NCBI GenBank assembly: GCA_040756575.1
Contig: JBFLYP010000011.1
Coordinates: 18,278-82,277 of the forward strand
Direction of reading: 5' to 3'
From: DTYU01 sp040756575
GTDB lineage: Bacteria > Bacillota > Desulfotomaculia > Desulfotomaculales > Ammonificaceae
Length of the DNA stretch: 64,000 nt
The position numbers were made by a program, and so were the translations under genes. Of the stretch, positions 43,274 through 51,674 are shown piece after piece. How positions within the stretch are numbered: the stretch's first letter is position 1; every line of letters begins with the position of its first letter. The notes below the pieces were generated by a model. The model was not told the origin of the DNA. It saw only the letters and a program-made list of their open reading frames with translations, and made no database searches.

Positions 43274-43981
43274 ATGAATAACATAGGCGATAATATCAGG
43301 CAGATTCAAAAGGAGATCGCTGAGGCGGCTCGGCGTGCAGGGCGAGATCCGGCCGCAGTGAAAATTGTTGCCGTGTCCAAAGGGGTACCGCCCGCAGGCA
43401 TACGGCAGGCGCAAGCAGCTGGTCTTACGGCCTTCGGGGAAAACCGGGTTCAGGAGTTCGTCCGGAAGTACCGGGAAATCGGGGCAGAAGTTGAATGGCA
43501 CTTTGTCGGGTATCTGCAGCGGAACAAGGTCAAATACCTTTGCGGGCTGGTCAACCTTATCCACAGTCTTGACCGGTGGGAGTTGGCCGTAGAACTTAAC
43601 CGGTGGGCGTTGAAAAAGAAAGAGGTTTTCAGCACGCTGGTTCAGGTTAACGTAGCCCGGGAACCTTTAAAGCACGGTCTTTATGAAGAAGAGGTCTTAG
43701 ATTTCTTAGCGGCGGTTGCCGGGTTACCGGGTGTCCGGGTGCGGGGCCTGATGACCATGGCTCCGTATGTATATGATCCGGAAGATGCGCGCCCGGTCTT
43801 CAGGAGACTTCGGGAACTGGCCCTAAAATGCCGGGATGTTCCGAATGTCAGTATGGAGTTTTTGTCTATGGGGATGACGCAAGACTTCGCGGTGGCAATC
43901 GAGGAGGGGGCGAATATGGTACGCATCGGTAGGGCTGTTTTTGGCCCGCGACAGTGCCAAGGGAGGGAGTCAAATGGGTAA
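43274..43981 (+). CDS. PLP homeostasis protein, YggS/YlmE family
   Basis: 235 aa, single-domain PLP-binding barrel. The PLP lysine is in KIVAVSKGVP near residue 36; GENRVQEF, WHFVGYLQRNKVKYL and GLMTMAPY are diagnostic. It buffers pyridoxal phosphate and is a constant neighbour of sepF and proC in Firmicutes. There is no Shine-Dalgarno before the ATG, in contrast to its neighbours. It overlaps sepF by 8 nt. Confidence 0.93.
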   Translation: MNNIGDNIRQIQKEIAEAARRAGRDPAAVKIVAVSKGVPPAGIRQAQAAGLTAFGENRVQEFVRKYREIGAEVEWHFVGYLQRNKVKYLCGLVNLIHSLDRWELAVELNRWALKKKEVFSTLVQVNVAREPLKHGLYEEEVLDFLAAVAGLPGVRVRGLMTMAPYVYDPEDARPVFRRLRELALKCRDVPNVSMEFLSMGMTQDFAVAIEEGANMVRIGRAVFGPRQCQGRESNG

Positions 43982-44408
43982 GAGGCTGGTGGACAAAGTG
44001 CTGGGATTCATCGGGTTTGAAGACGAACCGTACGAGGACCAGGTTCAAGCTGAGCCCCATGAGGCTTTACTGCGGGGGAAGAGGGGGACGGTGGTGAGCC
44101 TTCATACCCAAAGGCAGATGCGGGTGATGGTATCCGAGCCGCGTTCCTTTGATGATGCCCAGGAGATTGCCGATCACCTGAAGAACCGCCGCCCGGTCAT
44201 TGTAAATTTCGAGCGTGTGGAACCGGATTTAGCGCGGCGGGTGGTGGACTTTGTCAGCGGTGCTGCTTATGCTCTCGGCGGCAGCGTGCAGAAGGTGGGT
44301 GGCGGTATTTTTCTTTTCGCGCCGAACAACGTTGACATAGCCACGGAGGCAAAAGAGAGCGAAAAAGGAATTTTCCCCTGGACGCGCGGGTTAAAGGGGG
44401 CTGAGTAG
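43974..44408 (+). CDS. sepF: Cell division protein SepF
   Basis: 144 aa. N-terminal amphipathic membrane anchor (MGKRLVDKVLGFIGFEDE), variable linker, then the SepF core with PRSFDDAQEIADHLKNRRPV and DFVSGAAYALGGSVQKVGGG. It tethers FtsZ to the membrane and shapes the septum. Start ATG follows GGGAGGGAG inside the end of yggS. Confidence 0.93.
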   Translation: MGKRLVDKVLGFIGFEDEPYEDQVQAEPHEALLRGKRGTVVSLHTQRQMRVMVSEPRSFDDAQEIADHLKNRRPVIVNFERVEPDLARRVVDFVSGAAYALGGSVQKVGGGIFLFAPNNVDIATEAKESEKGIFPWTRGLKGAE

Positions 44409-45235
44409 TGCCTCTAAAAGGCCTGAAAGTGGGACTTATCGGTGGTGGAGCGATGGGGGGGGCGCTGGCCGCCGGTCTTGCTAAGAGCGGGTTAATCCCG
44501 GAAACCGCCCTCTCCGTCAGTGACGTTTCCGCCGAGCGGCTGCGCCACCTTGAAGAAACTTTAGGCATCCGTACTTTTCAAGAAAACAAGCCTCTGGTCA
44601 ACGAAGCCGACATAGTTATTTTAGCCGTAAAACCTGATATCATCGCACCGGTCATGGAAGAAATCGGGCCGGTCCTCCGCCCCGAGCAAACGGTTATCTC
44701 AATAGCAGCCGGTGTTCCGATAAGCTTTATCGAGAAGTACATTCGTCTACCGGTTCCCGTGGTGCGTGTAATGCCAAATACCCCGTGTCTGGTTGGCGAG
44801 GGGGCGAGCGCTTACGTCCTTGGGAGTTATGCCGGGCCGCGCGACGCGGCGCGGGTTGAGGCCGTGTTTACCTCTGTCGGGCGGACGGTGGCAGTGAAAG
44901 AAAGCCTTCTTGACACGGTTACCGGGTTGAGCGGCAGCGGCCCGGCCTACGTTTACATGGTGATCGAGGCGCTGGCGGACGGCGGGGTTAGAATGGGTTT
45001 GCCCCGTGACACGGCGCTCTTATTAGCTGCGCAAACCGTTCTTGGTGCGGCAAAAATGGTGCTGACCACAGGGGAGCACCCGGCCCAATTGAAGGACCGC
45101 GTTACAACGCCCGGCGGGACAACCGCAGCCGGCCTTTTTGTACTTGAGTGCAGGGGTGTCAGGGCCGCATTGATTGAAGCGGTTTCGGCGGCGTCCGAGC
45201 GGTCAAAAGAGTTAAGCAAGGACAAAATGACATAG
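44408..45235 (+). CDS. proC: Pyrroline-5-carboxylate reductase
   Basis: 275 aa. Last step of proline synthesis, NAD(P)H dependent. Rossmann motif GLIGGGAMGGALAAGLAKSG; VRVMPNTPCLVGEGASAY; C-terminal DRVTTPGGTTAAGL. GTG start overlaps the sepF stop (TAGTG). Confidence 0.95.
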   Translation: MPLKGLKVGLIGGGAMGGALAAGLAKSGLIPETALSVSDVSAERLRHLEETLGIRTFQENKPLVNEADIVILAVKPDIIAPVMEEIGPVLRPEQTVISIAAGVPISFIEKYIRLPVPVVRVMPNTPCLVGEGASAYVLGSYAGPRDAARVEAVFTSVGRTVAVKESLLDTVTGLSGSGPAYVYMVIEALADGGVRMGLPRDTALLLAAQTVLGAAKMVLTTGEHPAQLKDRVTTPGGTTAAGLFVLECRGVRAALIEAVSAASERSKELSKDKMT

Positions 45236-45284
45236 ACTTTATCAAAGAGGATCAGGAAGCCTTACAAAGAGAGGTTTTAAAGGA

Positions 45285-45560
45285 ATGGGGTTTCTGATTA
45301 AAACGGTTGATGTAGCTTTTAATGTTTATACCGTTTTTATCTTTGTCCGTGTGCTGCTGTCGTGGGTAAGGCATAATCCTTACCAGCCCGCGATTAGGTT
45401 TATATACGACGTGACCGATCCTTACCTGCGTTTCTTCCGGCGCTTCGTCCCCCCCGTGGGGATGATTGATTTTTCACCCGTTATCGCGTTGATAATGCTC
45501 CAGCTGCTCAAAGGGCTGATCATACAGTTGTTCATTCTCATTGGAAAAATCGCCTCATAG
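45285..45560 (+). CDS. YggT-family membrane protein
   Basis: 91 aa with two membrane helices (about 10-30 and 60-85) around the family motif SWVRHNPYQPAIRFIYDVTDPYLRFFRRFVPP. Members affect cell shape, division or osmotic tolerance in bacteria and plastids. The place between proC and divIVA is the standard one. Confidence 0.9.
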   Translation: MGFLIKTVDVAFNVYTVFIFVRVLLSWVRHNPYQPAIRFIYDVTDPYLRFFRRFVPPVGMIDFSPVIALIMLQLLKGLIIQLFILIGKIAS

Positions 45561-45612
45561 CAGGGGAAAAGGGTTTTAAAGCCGACTCATTTACGCTTTT
45601 GGGGTGGTGCGG

Positions 45613-46137
45613 GTGGTAACACCGTTTGAAATTCACCGGAAGGAGTTCCGCCGGGTTTTCCGCGGTTACGATGAGCAGGAAGTAGACGAGTTTCTCGACC
45701 GGTTGGCAGGTACGGTGGAGCAGCTTCAGCGCGAAAACGAAGAATTACGTTCGCGCAGCCAAGCTGCAGAGAGGCTGCAAAAGCCCTATGGGAATCCAGG
45801 GGTTCGGCCTTTAGGGATGGCGGACCTCTTGCAAGAGGTCGACGAAAAGATCGGGGAACTCAAGCAGGAGGTCGAACGCATAATCAGTTCCGCTTCGGTC
45901 GAGGCGGCCCAGCGGGCCGGGGACATAGTGTTGCTTGCGGAGAGCCGCTTTGGGGAGTTGGTGGCTCGAATCGAAGAGGAATCCCAGCGGATTCTTGACG
46001 AAACGGAAAAATCCTTGGAAAGGCTCCTGAGGGAGGCGGCACAAAAATTCCGGTTTCTCATAAACGGTGAGGTGACAAGGGCCGGCGGCGTCACGCGGGT
46101 CAAAAAAACAGGAAGCTCCCGCGGCTGCAAGCCGTAA
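45613..46137 (+). CDS. divIVA: DivIVA-family division/polarity protein
   Basis: 174 aa from GTG 45613 (VVTPFEIHRKEFRRVFRGYD), chosen because family members start near the TPxDIHxKEF motif; GTGs at 45604 and 45607 are alternatives. The N-terminal membrane-binding domain (YDEQEVDEFLDRLAGTV) is followed by coiled coil with a proline-glycine break near residue 65. It recruits division or sporulation partners to curved membrane. Confidence 0.88.
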   Translation: MVTPFEIHRKEFRRVFRGYDEQEVDEFLDRLAGTVEQLQRENEELRSRSQAAERLQKPYGNPGVRPLGMADLLQEVDEKIGELKQEVERIISSASVEAAQRAGDIVLLAESRFGELVARIEEESQRILDETEKSLERLLREAAQKFRFLINGEVTRAGGVTRVKKTGSSRGCKP

Positions 46138-46138
46138 A

Positions 46139-46459
46139 ATGTCAGATAACCTTTTCAACCTTTTTCATGAAGATAAAAACGGCATAACATTTCGGGTACG
46201 CGTTACCCCGCGGGCGTCCGCTAACGCCATTGCGGGTTTAGCAGAAGGGGCGCTTCGCGTTCGCATTACCGCTCCTCCTGTGGAAGGCAGGGCGAACGAG
46301 GCTCTCTTGAAATACCTGGCCGGCTTTTTTGGTATACCGGTGCGCAGGCTTGCGATATTACGTGGTGAGTCAGGGCGTGAAAAGATAATAAAGGTCGAAG
46401 GTATCGTGAGAACAGAGGCGGTGGAGCGGTTGAGACAGGTGTTTGGTCGCCAAGAGTAA
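46139..46459 (+). CDS. DUF167/YggU-family protein
   Basis: 106 aa. The DUF167 pattern is visible: RVRVTPRASANAIAGL, APPVEGRANEALLKYLAG and LRGESGREKIIKV. Function is unknown; it is usually encoded with yggT. The start ATG lies directly after the divIVA stop. Confidence 0.88.
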   Translation: MSDNLFNLFHEDKNGITFRVRVTPRASANAIAGLAEGALRVRITAPPVEGRANEALLKYLAGFFGIPVRRLAILRGESGREKIIKVEGIVRTEAVERLRQVFGRQE

Positions 46460-46628
46460 ACGAAGCCGAATTGTCAATTTGTGTCTGAACAAGCGTAAGT
46501 TTCAAATGTCAGTATGTGATCGTTCGTTCCCCGTTGTTGCCCAAACGCCGTTCCTCCTCCATTTTTCGAAACTTCCTAATTACCCCTGTGTTATCAGCAA
46601 ATCCCCTAAGTTATCGGCCGCTGGTCTC

Positions 46629-46657
46629 TTGCCGCGGGAGTCTTTTAGTATTATAAA
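46629..46657 (+). promoter_or_regulatory. Candidate promoter of ileS
   Basis: TTGCCG, 17 nt, TATAAA, about 60 nt before ileS. The 257-nt gap before ileS was searched for a T-box leader (AGGGTGGNACCGCG); none is present. Confidence 0.5.
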
Positions 46658-46716
46658 TAAATATAGTGTTTTTAAGATGCAGGGAAGGTGCTGCGGGCAT
46701 TTTGAGGGGGTTAACC

Positions 46717-49500
46717 ATGGACTGGAGCAAGACACTTAATTTACCGAAAACGGATTTCCCGATGCGTGCTAATTTGCCCCAGCGGGAACCGGAAACATTA
46801 AAGTTCTGGGAAGAGATCGACCTTTATGGTCTTGTACAGGCAAAGACGGCCGGCCGGCCGAAGTTCATCCTGCATGACGGCCCGCCTTACGCCAACGGCC
46901 ACATCCATTTAGGGCATGCCCTCAATAAGATATTGAAGGACATTATCGTCAAGTTCCATTCGATGTCCGGTTTTGATGCGCCATACGTACCCGGCTGGGA
47001 CACCCACGGTTTACCGATAGAACAACAGGCGATAAAAAACCTCGGCATTAGCCGCCATGCTGTAAATCCCGTCGAGTTCCGGCGGCGCTGCAAGGAGTAT
47101 GCGCTGAAATTTGTTGACATTCAGCGGGAGGAGTTTAAACGTCTCGGCGTCCGGGGCGATTGGAAGAACCCTTACCTCACGCTCATGCCGGGTTATGAGG
47201 CACGGCAGCTCGAGGTCTTCGGGGGGATGGCCCGGAAGGGATACATTTATAAGGGCGTTAAGCCGGTATACTGGTGCGCCGCCTGTGAAACCGCGCTGGC
47301 CGAGGCGGAAGTGGAGTATGCAGAGGAGGAATCCCCCTCGATCTACGTCCGTTTTAAGGTAGCAGACGGGAAAGGGCTCTTACCGCCTGACACAAGCTTT
47401 GTGATCTGGACCACCACACCGTGGACGCTTCCAGCCAACGTCTCCGTGTGTCTCCACCCCGAGTACGATTACGCCGTGGTCCGAATGGACGGCAACAGAT
47501 ATGTAGTGGCGCGGGAGTTGCTGTCCTCGTTTTTGAATGTGTTGAGGGAAGAGAGAAACGTGGTCGAGGCTGAGTACAAAGGGCGGGAGCTCGAAGGCGT
47601 CCGCTTGAAACACCCCTTCTTCGACCGGGAGTCGGTGGTGGTCATAGATGATTACGTGACGCTTGAGTATGGCACCGGCTGTGTCCACAATGCCCCCGGG
47701 CACGGCGAGGAGGATTTCATTACTGGTAAGAAGTATGGTTTGCCGGTAATATCACCGATTGACGGGCGCGGTTTTTTTACCTCTGAGGGAGGACCCTTTG
47801 AGGGACTGTTTTACCGGGATGCAAACCAGGCCATCATCGAGGAGCTTGAGCGTCAAGAGGCGCTTCTCGCAGCAGGTAGGGTACGGCACCAGTACCCCCA
47901 CTGCTGGCGGTGTAAAGAACCCGTATTTTTCCGGGCGACAGAGCAATGGTTCGCCTCCATCGACGGCTTCAGGGAGGCGGCGCTAAAAGCAATCCGCAAG
48001 GTCAAGTGGATTCCCGCATGGGGCGAGGAGCGGATCTTCAACATGGTGGCCGCGCGGGGAGACTGGTGCATTTCGCGCCAGCGCCTGTGGGGGGTGCCGC
48101 TACCGATCTTTTATTGTTCAAGCTGCGGCAAGGAGATGATTAATGAGGCTACAATCGATCACCTGAAGCGTCTTTTCGGTGAGCACGGCTCCGACATCTG
48201 GTACAGCGCCCCTGTGGAGGAGTTGCTACCGCCGGGAGTAAAATGCCCGGCGTGTGGAAACGCATCATTTACAAAAGAGGACGACACCATGGATGTCTGG
48301 TTCGATTCCGGTTCGAGCCACTGGGCGGTCCTGCGGCAGCCGTCTCCCTGGCCGGAGCAGGTTTGGCCGGCGGATCTTTACCTTGAAGGAAGCGACCAGC
48401 ACCGCGGCTGGTTTAACTCTTCGCTTTCCACTTCGGTGGCGACAACGGGGGAACCGCCATACAGGGCGGTGTTGACCCACGGTTTTCTGGTCGACGAGCA
48501 GGGCCGGAAGATGTCGAAGTCCCTAGGCAACGTGGTTGATCCGCTCAAGGTCGTCCGGCAACTCGGGGCGGATATCCTGCGTCTGTGGGTCTGTTCCGCT
48601 GATTACCGCGGTGACCTCGCGGCGTCGGATAACATCCTGAAGCAGATTGCGGAGGCATACCGGAAGATACGTAACACCTTCCGGTTTCTGTTGGGGAATC
48701 TCTATGATTTCCGGCCGGGAGAAAAGGTGCCGTACGGCGAGCTGCCCGAGATCGACCGCTACATCCTGCTCCGGCTGGAGCAGCTTAAGCGTTCTGTGCT
48801 GCGATCTTATCGGGAGTTCGAGTTCCACATGGTTCATCATGCAATCCATTCCTTCTGCGTGTTGGACCTCAGTGCCTTTTACCTGAACGTGTTAAAAGAC
48901 AGGCTTTACTGCGAGCACCCGGAGTCTATGAAACGGCGCGCTACGCAGACGGTACTGTATGAAGTGCTCGACACCCTGTTGCGGTTGGTGACGCCGGTCT
49001 TAGCTTTCACATCGGAGGAAATCTGGCGCTACGTTCCTGCTATTTCTGAAAAGGCAATCAGCGTGCAGCTCCTTGATATGCCTGCCCTCAATGACGATTA
49101 CCTCGACGTAGAGCTCGAAAACCGCTGGGGACGCCTCTTGAAAGTCCGGGGGGTAATTTTGGAGGCACTGGAACGGGCGCGTCAGAACAAGGTCATCGGC
49201 GATTCGCTCGAGGCGGCCGTGGAACTCTACGCGAACGGGGTAATGTACGATTTCCTGAGGGCTGCGCAGGATGACCTCAAGGTGATAGCCATTGTATCGC
49301 AACTGGAGGTGGTGCCGCAGGGAACACCCGAACCGGAAAAGGCCGTCGTAAACGAGGATATTGCGGTGTCGGTAAAAAGGGCTCCCGGTGTAAAGTGTGC
49401 GCGCTGCTGGGTTTATACCGAAACGGCGGGGCAAAACACCGTTTTTCCTGAGCTCTGCAGTCGCTGTGCAGAGGTGGTGGGGGCACTGACGTCGCCGTAA
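46717..49500 (+). CDS. ileS: Isoleucyl-tRNA synthetase
   Basis: 927 aa from ATG 46717 after GAGGGGG. Class I synthetase: HIGH motif in DGPPYANGHIHLGHALNK near residue 55, KMSKS in GRKMSKSLGNVVDP near 598, a complete CP1 editing domain between them, and the C-terminal zinc ribbon CARCW...CSRC near residues 895-920 seen in the bacterial Bacillus/E. coli type. The last 88 nt overlap the 3' end of the transglycosylase gene on the other strand. Confidence 0.97.
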   Translation: MDWSKTLNLPKTDFPMRANLPQREPETLKFWEEIDLYGLVQAKTAGRPKFILHDGPPYANGHIHLGHALNKILKDIIVKFHSMSGFDAPYVPGWDTHGLPIEQQAIKNLGISRHAVNPVEFRRRCKEYALKFVDIQREEFKRLGVRGDWKNPYLTLMPGYEARQLEVFGGMARKGYIYKGVKPVYWCAACETALAEAEVEYAEEESPSIYVRFKVADGKGLLPPDTSFVIWTTTPWTLPANVSVCLHPEYDYAVVRMDGNRYVVARELLSSFLNVLREERNVVEAEYKGRELEGVRLKHPFFDRESVVVIDDYVTLEYGTGCVHNAPGHGEEDFITGKKYGLPVISPIDGRGFFTSEGGPFEGLFYRDANQAIIEELERQEALLAAGRVRHQYPHCWRCKEPVFFRATEQWFASIDGFREAALKAIRKVKWIPAWGEERIFNMVAARGDWCISRQRLWGVPLPIFYCSSCGKEMINEATIDHLKRLFGEHGSDIWYSAPVEELLPPGVKCPACGNASFTKEDDTMDVWFDSGSSHWAVLRQPSPWPEQVWPADLYLEGSDQHRGWFNSSLSTSVATTGEPPYRAVLTHGFLVDEQGRKMSKSLGNVVDPLKVVRQLGADILRLWVCSADYRGDLAASDNILKQIAEAYRKIRNTFRFLLGNLYDFRPGEKVPYGELPEIDRYILLRLEQLKRSVLRSYREFEFHMVHHAIHSFCVLDLSAFYLNVLKDRLYCEHPESMKRRATQTVLYEVLDTLLRLVTPVLAFTSEEIWRYVPAISEKAISVQLLDMPALNDDYLDVELENRWGRLLKVRGVILEALERARQNKVIGDSLEAAVELYANGVMYDFLRAAQDDLKVIAIVSQLEVVPQGTPEPEKAVVNEDIAVSVKRAPGVKCARCWVYTETAGQNTVFPELCSRCAEVVGALTSP

Positions 49501-50033
49501 AGATAACGGTAAACCCGCCAGGTCCAGATTGTTTTCCGGATAAACTGTCTGGTTTCCGGGAAGGGTATCTGGTCAAGGTCCTCCGCCTGTCCAGTCCATC
49601 TTTGACCGGACAGCCATATTTTCACGTTCCCGCGACCGGCGTTATAAGCTGCGAGGGCGACAACTATATCGTTGAACTCACGGTTCAGGAAGGCCAGGTA
49701 CCAGGTGCCGTAAGAGATGTTTGTTTCGGGGTCCGACAGCAAGGACGGGTCAAAAGGTTCCCCCCGCTGTTCGGCGATCCACCGGGCGGTTTTCGGCATC
49801 AGTTGCATAAGTCCAACCGCGCCGCGCGGGGAGACCGCGCCGGGACGATAGTTGCTTTCGATCTTGATGATTGCCGCCGTTAAGAACGGATCGAGACCGT
49901 TTGCTGATGCATACCTGAAAATAGTCTCTTGATATTTCAAAGGATAGTAATATCTGCCGATTGGTTTAAGGTTAATGACCAAAAAGATAAAAAAAAGTAC
50001 CAAGATAAGCTTATAAAACACTTTATTTATCAC
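49413..50033 (-). CDS. Lytic transglycosylase (SLT domain)
   Basis: 206 aa. One N-terminal membrane anchor (YKLILVLFFIFLVINL), then a soluble lytic transglycosylase domain with catalytic Glu in IKIESNYRPGAVSPRGAVGL, LMQLMPKTA and ALAAYNAGRGNVKIWL. It cleaves glycan strands with formation of 1,6-anhydro-MurNAc. The C-terminal 30 residues lie within the antisense overlap with ileS and look unconserved. It overlaps coaE by 4 nt. Confidence 0.9.
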   Translation of the reverse strand: MINKVFYKLILVLFFIFLVINLKPIGRYYYPLKYQETIFRYASANGLDPFLTAAIIKIESNYRPGAVSPRGAVGLMQLMPKTARWIAEQRGEPFDPSLLSDPETNISYGTWYLAFLNREFNDIVVALAAYNAGRGNVKIWLSGQRWTGQAEDLDQIPFPETRQFIRKTIWTWRVYRYLYGDVSAPTTSAQRLQSSGKTVFCPAVSV

Positions 50034-50650
50034 TGTTCGGTCTCGCCTTGCTCCTCGATCAGTTTTTTATAAAAGTAAGCGACCTGCTCTCTCGAGTGAT
50101 CAAAACCGCCGCTGTTGTCGATGACACGGTGGGCCTTCCGGACTTTGTCCTCCTGGGCCATCTGGGCTGCGATAATAGCCTGGGCCTGCTCCGGCGGGAT
50201 CCTGTCCCTGGCGACGAGGCGCCGGATAACGGCCTCTCGCTCCGCAATTACCACCCAAACCTCATCAACAATGCGCTCGAGGCCGGTTTCCAGCAAGAGA
50301 GGGGCTTCCACAACAGCCACCCGAGGCGGGACAGGCCGCTGCCGGAGCTCGGCAAGCCGTTTTTTAATCGCGGCAATGATCTCCGGATGAGTAATCTCGT
50401 TGAGGCGGTTCCGCGCAGCCTGGTCGCTGAATATCAAACGCCGCAGCTTTTTCCGGTCGAGTGAACCCTCCGGCGTTAGGAAATCCGGGCCGAAGGCCGC
50501 GGCGATTTTGGACAGCAGAGGCTTACCCGGTTCCGTGAGTTCCCTCGCGATTGCATCAGCTTCGATAACCTCTGCGCCGAGGGTTTTTAAGTGGCGAGCC
50601 ACACTCGTTTTCCCGGTACCCGCACTTCCGGTTAGTCCGATGACCTTCAT
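50030..50650 (-). CDS. coaE: Dephospho-CoA kinase
   Basis: 206 aa from ATG 50650 after GGAGGT. Final step of CoA synthesis. P-loop GLTGSAGTGKTSVAR, the AIARELTEPGKPLL substrate region, LLLETGLE and RLVARDRIPPEQAQ lid are all present. It is between mutM and the transglycosylase on the minus strand, a common polA-mutM-coaE order. Confidence 0.94.
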   Translation of the reverse strand: MKVIGLTGSAGTGKTSVARHLKTLGAEVIEADAIARELTEPGKPLLSKIAAAFGPDFLTPEGSLDRKKLRRLIFSDQAARNRLNEITHPEIIAAIKKRLAELRQRPVPPRVAVVEAPLLLETGLERIVDEVWVVIAEREAVIRRLVARDRIPPEQAQAIIAAQMAQEDKVRKAHRVIDNSGGFDHSREQVAYFYKKLIEEQGETEQ

Positions 50651-50713
50651 GAGACCTCCGTTTTGGTTGCCGCGCGTCTCAAGTGTTCGCTTGGAGCTGA
50701 AAACAGGCAACGC

Positions 50714-50770
50714 CGCCCATTTTCGTTCTTCGTTGTGCGGCTTGCCGCACGTGGCACTCCGCAGAAAAGT
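50714..50770 (-). repeat. RBS element copy H, 5' fragment
   Basis: Only the left part survives on the minus strand: CTGCGGAGTGCCACG, the hairpin TGCGGC-AA-GCCGCA, ACGAAGAACGAAAATGGGC. It is co-directional with coaE, which starts about 60 nt further on with its own GGAGGT. The rest of the element is missing. Confidence 0.7.
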
Positions 50771-50810
50771 TCAAAGCACAAACGGTTCGACGTTCCTTCA
50801 TTATCCACGC

Positions 50811-51671
50811 TTATTCCAGCCCGTCTCCGCCTTTTAAATTCAGACCCCTTAAGGTCTGACAACCGGGGCAAAAATAAGTCCCCCTGCCGCCTAACTTAAT
50901 CTTTGTGACCGCCGTACCGCACCGGGGGCACGGCTGGCCGGCGCGGTTATGGACTCTGAGAAAATCCTGGTGGGTGCCTTTCTGCCCCTCGGCATCTACA
51001 TAGTTCTGGATGCTGGTCCCCCGGTGTAAAATCCCTTCCTGCAACACTTCCTTGACGGCACGGTACAATTTCTTTACTTCCCTTACGGTCAACCCGTCAG
51101 ACCGCCTGCCGGGATGCAGTTCCGCCATGTGCAGTGCCTCGTCGGCGTATATGTTTCCGATCCCGGCAACAATTTCTTGGTCGAGCAGCACCGGTTTTAC
51201 TTGCCGCCGGGAGTTTTTGAGCCGGTTGCGCAAGTAGGTTTCAGTGAAGTCCGCTGACAGCGGCTCAGGTCCTAATTTTCTAAGCTCTGCCATCCGCCAG
51301 GACTCTTCGGCCGGCAGCAGCCATATCCGCCCGAACTGGCGTACGTCAGTAAGGCGTAGCCGTCCCCGCTCGAGGTGCAGGAGCATGTGGGTATGGTGCG
51401 GCTGCGGTGCCGTTTCGCTCTCGTAGACAAGCTGCCCGCTCATCCGCAGGTGGATGACCAACAGATAACCGCCGCTGAGATCAAAAAGGAGGTATTTTCC
51501 GCGGCGGGTGATGCCGGAGATTTTGCGCCCCCGGATTTCACGTACGAATAACTCCGGTGACGGCTCCTTGATCACCTTGTTTAAGTATACGGTGGCGCCG
51601 GCAATAGTCAAACCCCCAATTTTTTCCGACAACTGGCGCCTTATGGTTTCCACCTCAGGCAATTCGGGCAA
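50811..51671 (-). CDS. mutM: Formamidopyrimidine-DNA glycosylase
   Basis: 286 aa, TTG start. Removes oxidised purines such as 8-oxoguanine. The catalytic N-terminal Pro and Glu are in MPELPEVETIRRQL; the helix-two-turn-helix NIYADEALHMAELHPGR and the C-terminal zinc finger CPRCGT...CPGCQ are complete. The start lies 3 nt after the polA stop, so the two are coupled. Confidence 0.96.
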   Translation of the reverse strand: MPELPEVETIRRQLSEKIGGLTIAGATVYLNKVIKEPSPELFVREIRGRKISGITRRGKYLLFDLSGGYLLVIHLRMSGQLVYESETAPQPHHTHMLLHLERGRLRLTDVRQFGRIWLLPAEESWRMAELRKLGPEPLSADFTETYLRNRLKNSRRQVKPVLLDQEIVAGIGNIYADEALHMAELHPGRRSDGLTVREVKKLYRAVKEVLQEGILHRGTSIQNYVDAEGQKGTHQDFLRVHNRAGQPCPRCGTAVTKIKLGGRGTYFCPGCQTLRGLNLKGGDGLE

Positions 51672-51674
51672 TCT

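Noticed and set aside
46460..46716. T-box riboswitch upstream of ileS
   Set aside because: The conserved AGGGTGGNACCGCG box and a following terminator are absent; only a plain promoter candidate was found.
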